A stretch of 8,004 nt of DNA, taken from an uncultured Eubacterium sp. (GTDB lineage Bacteria; Bacillota; Clostridia; Eubacteriales; Eubacteriaceae). Both the position numbers and the translations under genes were made by a program. The notes under the pieces were generated by a model. It had not been told where the DNA came from and ran no database searches. It worked only from the letters and a program-made list of their open reading frames with translations. The stretch is from positions 1 through 8,004 of the forward strand of contig CACZTE010000020.1 of the NCBI GenBank assembly GCA_902784045.1, written 5' to 3'. Every line of letters starts with the position of its first letter. The first letter of the stretch is position 1. This document shows positions 1-4,465 of the stretch, one piece after another.

Positions 1-293
1 ACAATTTCGACAGGATATCCCATAAGGGCGCCGACCATAGCCAAACCGATGCCGGTGTTGCCGCTGGTTGGTTCGATAATGGTTTTGCCCGGTGTGAGTT
101 CGCCGTTTTCAACGGCTTTTTCAATCATTTTAAGCGCGATGCGGTCTTTGATGCTGCCGGTGGGGTTAAAACCTTCTACTTTGGCAAGGAGATCGACTGC
201 GGGATTGGGATTGAGCCGATGGAGTCTGATCATCGGGGTAGAGCCGATGGTATCTAATATAGAATTTGCGATTGCGTTTTGGCTATCGACCAT
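1..293 (-). CDS. cysK: Cysteine synthase (O-acetylserine sulfhydrylase type), N-terminal part, cut by window edge
   Basis: The minus strand encodes the first 97 residues of a fold-type II PLP enzyme; the rest lies before base 1. Seen: the N-terminal stretch ILDTIGSTPMIRL, then KVEGFNPTGSIKDR around residues 38-51 with the expected PLP-binding lysine at K49, then EPTSGNTGIGLA around residues 74-85, the loop that holds the substrate carboxylate in this family. Known for the family: it joins O-acetylserine and sulfide to give cysteine in the cytoplasm. The ATG at 293-291 is chosen because an AAAGGA ribosome site lies about 9 bases upstream and the conserved N-terminus follows directly. A cystathionine beta-synthase or CysM-like paralogue shares these motifs, and the C-terminal half needed to separate them is absent. 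Family assignment is firm; the exact substrate is inferred. Confidence 0.85.
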   Translation of the reverse strand, partial: MVDSQNAIANSILDTIGSTPMIRLHRLNPNPAVDLLAKVEGFNPTGSIKDRIALKMIEKAVENGELTPGKTIIEPTSGNTGIGLAMVGALMGYPVEI

Positions 294-358
294 GGTGAAT
301 TGTCCTTTCAGATTCGGTAAAAAGCGTGTTATGATGCTTTTCACGGTATGATGATACA

Positions 359-364
359 ATTATA
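359..364 (-). promoter_or_regulatory. Possible -10 box for the cysteine synthase gene
   Basis: On the minus strand a perfect TATAAT lies about 65 bases upstream of the cysteine synthase ATG, preceded by an A/T-rich stretch with a run of eight T. No good -35 hexamer is seen at the usual 16-18 base distance and there is no TGn extension, so this is only a candidate. No T-box or SAM-riboswitch signature was recognised in the 294-450 leader. Confidence 0.3.
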
Positions 365-453
365 ACTTAAAAAAAAGATAATCGATAGGGCAAGTGCAAT
401 AAAATTTGAAATATGTCTTTTGCTGTTGAGATACACGGCCCGATTATAGGCAT

Positions 454-480
454 TTGCGAACGACGCTTAATCATTGCGAA
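454..480. repeat. Direct repeat TTGCGAA, 20-base period, at the HAD promoter
   Basis: TTGCGAA occurs at 454-460 and again at 474-480, exactly 20 bases apart (about two helical turns). The second copy contains the -35 hexamer of the HAD-sortase promoter. Two copies on one face of the helix could be a regulator binding site; this is inference from spacing only, and a 7-base repeat can arise by chance. Confidence 0.35.
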
Positions 481-502
481 ATATCCCTGTTTGCTCTATA
501 AT
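474..502 (+). promoter_or_regulatory. Sigma-A-type promoter for the HAD-sortase unit
   Basis: TTGCGA at 474-479, a 17-base spacer, and a perfect TATAAT at 497-502. Transcription would start near 509, giving a leader of about 64 bases before the HAD ATG at 573. This is the best promoter match in the window. The downstream sortase has no promoter of its own, so both genes probably depend on it. Confidence 0.75.
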
Positions 503-525
503 TATACATAATAAGATAACAGGGA
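484..525. promoter_or_regulatory. Inverted repeat bracketing the -10 box of the HAD promoter
   Basis: TCCCTGTT at 484-491 and its exact reverse complement AACAGGGA at 518-525 lie on either side of the -10 box and the predicted start site. The arms are separated by 26 bases. This could be two operator half-sites or a chance match; an 8-base match of this kind is not rare enough to be convincing alone. Confidence 0.3.
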
Positions 526-547
526 GCCGATGATGATTTAACGGCTC
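524..547 (+). other. Leader hairpin upstream of the HAD gene, with a micro-ORF in its loop
   Basis: GAGCCG at 524-529 pairs exactly with CGGCTC at 542-547 around a 12-base loop. The loop begins with ATG ATG ATT TAA (530-541), and AGGGAG at 521-526 sits just before it like a ribosome site. No T-run follows, so it is not a terminator. Whether the RNA hairpin or the tiny ORF does anything is unknown. Confidence 0.35.
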
Positions 548-572
548 AAAATAATCGTATCAGGAGAAGAAT

Positions 573-1244
573 ATGCGAAAATACCATACTGTCATTTTTG
601 ATTTGGACGGCACCCTTCTCGATTCCAAAAACGGGTTTTGGCATTGCTTTGAAACAGCCCTTATGCGGCTTGGCTATCCCAATCCGCATATCGATGTGAT
701 TGAGCCTTTTATCGGTCCGCCGCTGGAAGATTTATTGGTTGATACGTTTGGATTTTCTAGGGAAGAAAGCAAACGGGGCCGCGCCTATTATTTAGAAGAG
801 TACAAAGATAACGGGGTTATGTTCACGGATCCCTTTTTTCCGGGAACCGCGGAAGCAGTGGCGCGTTTAAAGGCCGCTGGAATTCGCGTCGGCGTGTGCA
901 CCAACAAAGGGCATGATTGCGCTGAACCCATCGTGCTAAAAGGCAATATTGGTCTGGATGCGGAGGATGTGGTCGGCTATATGCCGGAGCCCGAATTTGG
1001 CCGTACCTGTAAGGTGGACATCATTAATACCTATCTGAAACGATTTGACATTTATGACGAAGCTCTCAAAAAAGGAGTGCTCATGGTGGGTGACCGAGCG
1101 ACGGATATTTCAGGAGCTCGGGATGCGGGTATTGACGGCGCCGGTGTGACTTGGGGAAACGGTTCGCTTGATGAACTAAAGTCCGAAAATCCGGTGTGTA
1201 TCGCGGATACATACGAAGAACTATTAAACTTTATCGGAGAATAA
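573..1244 (+). CDS. HAD-superfamily phosphatase, phosphoglycolate-phosphatase-like
   Basis: A 223-residue cytoplasmic hydrolase of HAD subfamily IA. Seen: motif I FDLDGTLLDS with nucleophile D10 and acid/base D12; a helical cap between about residues 16 and 85; motif II VCTNK with T110; a probable motif III lysine at K137; and motif IV VGDRATD with D174 and D178 as Mg2+ ligands. All catalytic residues are present and the length is normal. Members of this family remove phosphate from small metabolites such as phosphoglycolate, pyrophosphate or nucleotides; the substrate cannot be read from sequence. The ATG at 573 has AGGAGA at 562-567. It is the first gene of a two-gene unit, with only two bases between its stop and the sortase ATG, and is driven by the promoter at 474-502. 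Confidence 0.85.
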   Translation: MRKYHTVIFDLDGTLLDSKNGFWHCFETALMRLGYPNPHIDVIEPFIGPPLEDLLVDTFGFSREESKRGRAYYLEEYKDNGVMFTDPFFPGTAEAVARLKAAGIRVGVCTNKGHDCAEPIVLKGNIGLDAEDVVGYMPEPEFGRTCKVDIINTYLKRFDIYDEALKKGVLMVGDRATDISGARDAGIDGAGVTWGNGSLDELKSENPVCIADTYEELLNFIGE

Positions 1245-1246
1245 AC

Positions 1247-1999
1247 ATGGCAAATCAAACACAAGGCAAAAAGAAGCGCTCAGCGGGACAAATCATTATT
1301 GATATTGTGATTATTATCGTGGTGATTGCGCTGTTAGCGGTGGCGGGGGCAATTGCCTATCACGAATTATTTCCTAACAATGAGCCCCTTTTGCGCATAA
1401 CATCCGGCGGCGGAACAAATTGGGAAGAGCTCAAAAAAACCAATCCTCAAACAGTCGGCTGGCTTAAAATCGACGGAACCAATATTGACACGCCGGTCGT
1501 GCAGACAACGGACAACGACTATTATTTAAATTATAATTTTTATAATCAGGTTGACGAACGGGGAACGGTTTTTTTGGACGCTGATTTCAAATGGGAACCC
1601 CGAAGTCGCAACGCCGTGCTCTACGGCCACTCGGTTTTTAATCAAAACAGCGGTATTCACGTGATGTTTGATGATCTGCATAACTATGCTGACGATCCAA
1701 ACTTTTACGCGGGGCATAAAATCATCCACTACAATTTGACGCCCGAACGGGGTGGAGATGCCGATTATGAAATCTTTTCAATTCTCCGGGTGGAAAGCTG
1801 GATGGATTATCGCCGTCCTGATTTTGCGAACGAAGCCGAATTTATGGCCTATTATGACAATATTCGAAGCCACAGCGTCATTGATACCGGTGTGCAGGTT
1901 CAGCCGGGCGATCAAATCGTGACGTTGTCTACCTGTACCGAAGAAGTGGAATTTGAAGATGGGAGACTGGCGATTGTCGCCCGCAGGCTAACTAATTAA
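1247..1999 (+). CDS. Class B sortase, membrane-anchored transpeptidase
   Basis: A 250-residue sortase. Seen: a basic N-terminus (KKKR at 8-11), one hydrophobic membrane segment at about 16-38, then an extracellular catalytic domain with NPQTVGWLKIDGTNIDTPVVQ (class B start, about 66-86), catalytic H128 in LYGHS, catalytic C230 in TLSTC, and R240 in EDGRLAIVARR. The family cuts a C-terminal sorting motif on a secreted protein and joins it to the cell wall or to a pilin. No protein with a sorting motif and C-terminal anchor is encoded here, so its substrate is unknown. The ATG at 1247 is preferred over the upstream GTG at 1196: GGAGAA at 1236-1241 is at the right distance, the earlier start would overlap the HAD gene by about 50 bases, and it would add a charged stretch in front of the signal anchor. 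It is probably translationally coupled to the HAD gene. Confidence 0.9.
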   Translation: MANQTQGKKKRSAGQIIIDIVIIIVVIALLAVAGAIAYHELFPNNEPLLRITSGGGTNWEELKKTNPQTVGWLKIDGTNIDTPVVQTTDNDYYLNYNFYNQVDERGTVFLDADFKWEPRSRNAVLYGHSVFNQNSGIHVMFDDLHNYADDPNFYAGHKIIHYNLTPERGGDADYEIFSILRVESWMDYRRPDFANEAEFMAYYDNIRSHSVIDTGVQVQPGDQIVTLSTCTEEVEFEDGRLAIVARRLTN

Positions 2000-2020
2000 T
2001 GACGTAATTTATCTGAAAGA

Positions 2021-2059
2021 AAAAACCGGTACGGCTCTTTGAGAGCTACACCGGTTTTT
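2021..2059. terminator. Bidirectional rho-independent terminator between the sortase and marR genes
   Basis: AAAAACCGGT at 2021-2030 pairs perfectly with ACCGGTTTTT at 2050-2059. A second inner stem GCTCT/AGAGC (2034-2038 with 2042-2046) caps it. The flanking A-run and T-run let it work for both converging genes, the sortase ending at 1999 and marR ending at 2094. Confidence 0.85.
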
Positions 2060-2093
2060 GATTTGTTTGACGCCGCATATTCAGTTTAACATT

Positions 2094-2918
2094 TTATAAA
2101 CTAAATAACGCTTCTAAATAATGTTTAAGTCCTTTGATTTGGGAATCTGTGAGATCCGCTTCGAGTTTGACTAATTTGCCGAGCCGATTGCTTTTTATGA
2201 TTTTCATTTCGTCCAGCGCAGCTTTGCCTTTTTTTGTGGGAACAATGAGTTTTTCACGGCCGTTTCCAGGCATCGGTTTGCGAACGAGCATGTTTTTGTC
2301 AATCAAACGATTGACGGGTTTGGTGACGGCGCTTTTGGTGGCACCGCTGTTCAAAGCAATCATCGTGAGAGTCGCACCATCCTCATCGCAGATAAAGCTT
2401 AAAGTGCGAGCTTCAGCAGGGCTTAAAGTACTGCCGTCTTTTAACGTGTAAGGTTCGGAAAAAAAAGAGTAAAGCGTGTCGACGGCAGAAGCAATGACGG
2501 AAGTGATTTCCGACGGAGCGTCTTTATCAACAGACAGTACGGTTTCGGACTTCACCTGGTGAACAGGCGATGAGGTTTTGACTGTTTTTTTACGTTCCGC
2601 GCGTTTGGGTGTTTCGGTTTTGGCGCTGTTGTCAGAAGTTTTGTCCTCTGACGCTTTTTCGGTGCCGCCAGTGGATTCTGGTGCTTTTGCGGCTGTTACT
2701 TTGTCTGCTTTTTCGATTTTTTCGATTGACTTTGCTTTGACATTCTTGGTTTTATCGGTATCCTTTTTTTTGCTTTTCTTTTTCTTTTTGCCTTTTTTTT
2801 CGGATTGCTTTAATTCCGGGGCATCGGAAACCTGTAAAGTATCTATTGATTCATTGACTTCCGATTGTTTTTTCTTTTTGTTTTTCTTCTTTTCTTTTTT
2901 GCTTTTGTCTTTTTTCAT
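2094..2918 (-). CDS. MarR-family regulator with long lysine-rich N-terminal tail
   Basis: 274 residues in two parts. Residues 1 to about 130 are low-complexity and strongly basic, with lysine clusters at 3-17 and 41-52, then a Lys/Ala/Ser/Thr/Glu mix ending near PVHQVKSE; this part is predicted to be disordered. Residues about 137-274 look like a MarR winged helix: LSPAEARTLSFI, recognition region TMIALNSGATKSAVTKPVNR (about 185-204), LIDKNMLVRKP, a wing MPGNGREKLIVPTKKGK, and a C-terminal dimerisation helix. MarR proteins are usually about 140-180 residues and lack such a tail, so the extension is odd; it could give non-specific DNA or RNA binding. The ATG at 2918 has AAGGATGG at 2926-2933, seven bases away. 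No obvious target gene adjoins it apart from the divergent aro operon. A palindrome at its own promoter suggests autoregulation. The ligand is unknown. Confidence 0.75.
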   Translation of the reverse strand: MKKDKSKKEKKKNKKKKQSEVNESIDTLQVSDAPELKQSEKKGKKKKKSKKKDTDKTKNVKAKSIEKIEKADKVTAAKAPESTGGTEKASEDKTSDNSAKTETPKRAERKKTVKTSSPVHQVKSETVLSVDKDAPSEITSVIASAVDTLYSFFSEPYTLKDGSTLSPAEARTLSFICDEDGATLTMIALNSGATKSAVTKPVNRLIDKNMLVRKPMPGNGREKLIVPTKKGKAALDEMKIIKSNRLGKLVKLEADLTDSQIKGLKHYLEALFSL

Positions 2919-2972
2919 TTGTTTACCATCCTTATTAATTAACTGTGTGTCTATTTTCTATGATATGTATCG

Positions 2973-2987
2973 TGTAAACATTTTACA
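2973..2987. promoter_or_regulatory. Palindromic operator candidate at the marR promoter
   Basis: TGTAAA-CAT-TTTACA is a perfect 6-base inverted repeat with a 3-base centre. It covers the -10 box (2980-2985) of the minus-strand promoter and runs to the predicted start site. A MarR dimer typically binds a short palindrome in its own promoter, so binding here would block transcription. The identity of the binder is inferred. Confidence 0.5.
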
Positions 2988-3008
2988 TGGTTTTTTGTTT
3001 CTATGCAA
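2980..3008 (-). promoter_or_regulatory. Promoter of the marR-type gene
   Basis: Reading the minus strand: TTGCAT (3008-3003), a 17-base spacer, and TAAAAT (2985-2980). The predicted start near 2973 gives a leader of about 55 bases before the ATG at 2918. Spacing is ideal and both hexamers match the consensus at 4-5 of 6 positions. Confidence 0.6.
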
Positions 3009-3081
3009 TAGTTTTCGGCTCATTCTCTTGAAAAATATCTTATAATCACCTAAAATATAAACTGAGATTCACCTTGTAAAT

Positions 3082-3108
3082 TCATTGAATGATTGGCAAG
3101 TTCAATGA
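3082..3108. repeat. Inverted repeat in the marR-aroB intergenic region
   Basis: TCATTGAA at 3082-3089 and its exact reverse complement TTCAATGA at 3101-3108, separated by 11 bases. There is no T-run on either strand, so it is not a terminator. It lies upstream of the marR promoter and could be a second regulator site, or chance. Confidence 0.35.
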
Positions 3109-3116
3109 TATTTACT

Positions 3117-3218
3117 TCAGGTTAGTTTCCGGTTTGGATATTTTATAAACACACGGTTTAAAACGGCGCTTTTTCGGCATGCTTCACGGGGTCTGTTCTG
3201 TTTGATGGTGTATGTCAT
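3117..3218 (-). CDS. Possible small basic protein, 33 aa, unknown function
   Basis: A short minus-strand ORF with a good ribosome site: GGAG at 3228-3225, six bases, then ATG at 3218-3216. The product starts MTYTIKQNRPREA and ends YPNRKLT; it is strongly basic (about ten Lys/Arg) with no membrane segment. A second ATG in another frame (MPKKRRFK...) lies inside it. It is co-oriented with marR and ends about 110 bases before the marR promoter. No family is recognised. The ribosome site is the only positive evidence, and it overlaps the 5' end of another candidate ORF on the plus strand. Confidence 0.3.
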   Translation of the reverse strand: MTYTIKQNRPREACRKSAVLNRVFIKYPNRKLT

Positions 3219-3369
3219 GTTGTTCTCCAGATTGCGTGCCGTTTCGGAAAATAGTAATCAATTATTTTTCTTGAAGCGTTTGATGCAAGTACAAAATTGT
3301 TTGGAAAAAACTTTGTCCGAAAGGGACGATTTCATTAGTTACTTTCCAAAACAAATTAGAAAACAATAA
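3205..3369 (+). CDS. Possible small ORF of 54 aa directly upstream of aroB
   Basis: An open frame runs from the ATG at 3205 to TAA at 3367-3369, ten bases before the aroB ATG. The product begins MVYVMLFSRLRA and ends SYFPKQIRKQ, with a charged, helix-like middle (LKRLMQVQNCLEKTLSERDD). The frame is open back to 3109. No convincing ribosome site precedes 3205, 3217 or the internal ATG at 3283, which is the main argument against it. The end so close to the aroB ribosome site would fit a first gene of the operon. No family is recognised; it may be only a chance open frame. Confidence 0.22.
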   Translation: MVYVMLFSRLRAVSENSNQLFFLKRLMQVQNCLEKTLSERDDFISYFPKQIRKQ

Positions 3370-3379
3370 AGAAAGGTTC
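3219..3379 (+). promoter_or_regulatory. aroB upstream region: weak promoter candidates only
   Basis: The 461-base gap 2919-3379 holds the marR promoter and operator, two inverted repeats and two possible small ORFs. For the aro operon only weak promoters are seen: TTGCGT (3232-3237), 17 bases, TAATCA (3255-3260); and TTGTCC (3313-3318), 17 bases, TAGTTA (3336-3341). No T-box, tryptophan/tyrosine leader peptide or known riboswitch motif is recognised. Confidence 0.3.
3294..3357 (+). repeat. Imperfect inverted repeat just upstream of aroB
   Basis: AAATTGTTTGGAAA at 3294-3307 pairs with TTTCCAAAACAAATT at 3343-3357 with one bulged base and an uneven outer end. A small stem GTCC/GGAC (3315-3318 with 3324-3327) lies inside. 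The 3' arm ends 13 bases before the aroB ribosome site. No T-run follows, so it is not an attenuator terminator by itself. It may be a leader RNA fold or chance in A/T-rich DNA. Confidence 0.3.
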
Positions 3380-4456
3380 ATGAAAAGCATGAGAAAATTA
3401 ACCTGTAAAACCCAAAATACGAACAGTACGCAAATTTTAATAGAAAACGGCTTGAAAGATCATATTTTTGAATTGGAGCAATTCTTCGGCGCTTATCGCA
3501 ACATGGTTATCATTACTGACCGCAATGTTGCCAAGCATCACTTGGTTTCGCTTAAGAAACAACTAAAATCCTTTGGGGGAACGGTATACGGGATTGTCAT
3601 CGAACCCGGAGAACAATCCAAAAATTTATCCACCCTTGAACACATTTATTATGAGCTTTCGGAATACGGCATTACCCGTTCTGATGCGATCATTGCGCTC
3701 GGCGGCGGTGTTGTCGGAGATATCGCGGGATTTGCGGCGGCAACTTATATGCGCGGTATAGATTTTTATCAGGTGCCCACATCTCTCATTGCTCAGGTGG
3801 ATAGTTCCGTCGGTGGTAAGACGGGAGTAGATTTGACCGTCGGCAAAAATCTGGTCGGCGCGTTTTATCCGGCCAAGGCCGTTATTGTGGATCCGAACTA
3901 TCTGAAAACCCTCGACGATCATTTTCTCATGGACGGTATGGGCGAAGTGATCAAATACGGGTGTATCAGTTCATCCAAGCTTTTTGTGCGCTTGATGGGC
4001 TATGAATATCAGGAAGATCTTCTTGATGATATGGAGGACATCGTGACAAAATGCCTTCAGATTAAGCGCAATGTGGTGGAAGAAGACGAGCGGGAATCCG
4101 GCGTTCGCCGCATTCTCAATTTCGGGCATACCATTGGTCATGTCATCGAAACCTATTTTGATTATGGGACTTATACCCATGGTGAAGCGGTAGCTATCGG
4201 AATGTATAACATCACGCGAATGTCTGTACGCGAAGGGATTACGCCAGAAGAAAACCTCAAAAATATTGCGGTTTTATTAGATACCTACGGTTTACCGAAA
4301 GACCTGCCGGAAATGGACGAAAACCGTGTCAAACATATTTTGAACAACGATAAAAAATTTGAAGGCGATATTTTGAATGTTTGCGTCATTCCCAAAATTG
4401 GTGTCGCCGAAATAGTTCGTGTCCATAAGGACAAGGCCTTTCAGCTCTTTACGTAA
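3380..4456 (+). CDS. aroB: 3-dehydroquinate synthase
   Basis: 358 residues, normal family length. It converts DAHP to 3-dehydroquinate, step two of the shikimate pathway, using NAD+ and a divalent metal in the cytoplasm. Seen: EPGEQSKNLSTLEHIY (about 75-90), the NAD-binding GGGVVGDIAGFAAATYMRG (108-126), PTSLIAQVDSSVGGKTGVD (133-151) and NLVGAFYPAKAVIVDP (157-172). The metal ligands are E189 in GMGEVIKYG, H250 in NFGHTIGH and H267 in HGEAVAIGM; all active-site residues are intact. The start is uncertain: GAAAGG at 3371-3376 lies 3 bases before the ATG at 3380 and 12 before the ATG at 3389, neither ideal, and the difference is three residues. It is the first recognised gene of the aro operon and is followed nine bases later by aroA. 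Confidence 0.95.
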   Translation: MKSMRKLTCKTQNTNSTQILIENGLKDHIFELEQFFGAYRNMVIITDRNVAKHHLVSLKKQLKSFGGTVYGIVIEPGEQSKNLSTLEHIYYELSEYGITRSDAIIALGGGVVGDIAGFAAATYMRGIDFYQVPTSLIAQVDSSVGGKTGVDLTVGKNLVGAFYPAKAVIVDPNYLKTLDDHFLMDGMGEVIKYGCISSSKLFVRLMGYEYQEDLLDDMEDIVTKCLQIKRNVVEEDERESGVRRILNFGHTIGHVIETYFDYGTYTHGEAVAIGMYNITRMSVREGITPEENLKNIAVLLDTYGLPKDLPEMDENRVKHILNNDKKFEGDILNVCVIPKIGVAEIVRVHKDKAFQLFT

Positions 4457-4465
4457 GGAGCATCA

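Noticed and set aside
49..351. 100-codon plus-strand open frame
   Set aside because: It is antisense to the cysteine synthase gene, whose family motifs are unmistakable, and has no ribosome site of its own.
294..450. T-box or S-box riboswitch in front of cysteine synthase
   Set aside because: The leader is short and no T-box core or SAM-riboswitch motif could be recognised by eye on the minus strand.
1196..1246. Upstream GTG start for the sortase, adding 17 residues
   Set aside because: It would overlap the HAD gene and add a charged stretch before the signal anchor; the ATG at 1247 has a properly spaced ribosome site.
2578..3045. 155-codon plus-strand frame rich in Phe, Leu and Ser, looking like a membrane protein
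   Set aside because: It is the mirror of the lysine codons of the MarR tail (AAA/AAG read as TTT/CTT), so the hydrophobic appearance is an artefact. It also runs through the marR promoter.
3294..3357. Attenuator or terminator upstream of aroB
   Set aside because: The inverted repeat is not GC-rich and has no T-run after the 3' arm; no leader peptide with repeated aromatic codons was found.
3626..3922. 98-codon minus-strand frame inside aroB
   Set aside because: A shadow of the conserved NAD-binding region of AroB, with no upstream signals.
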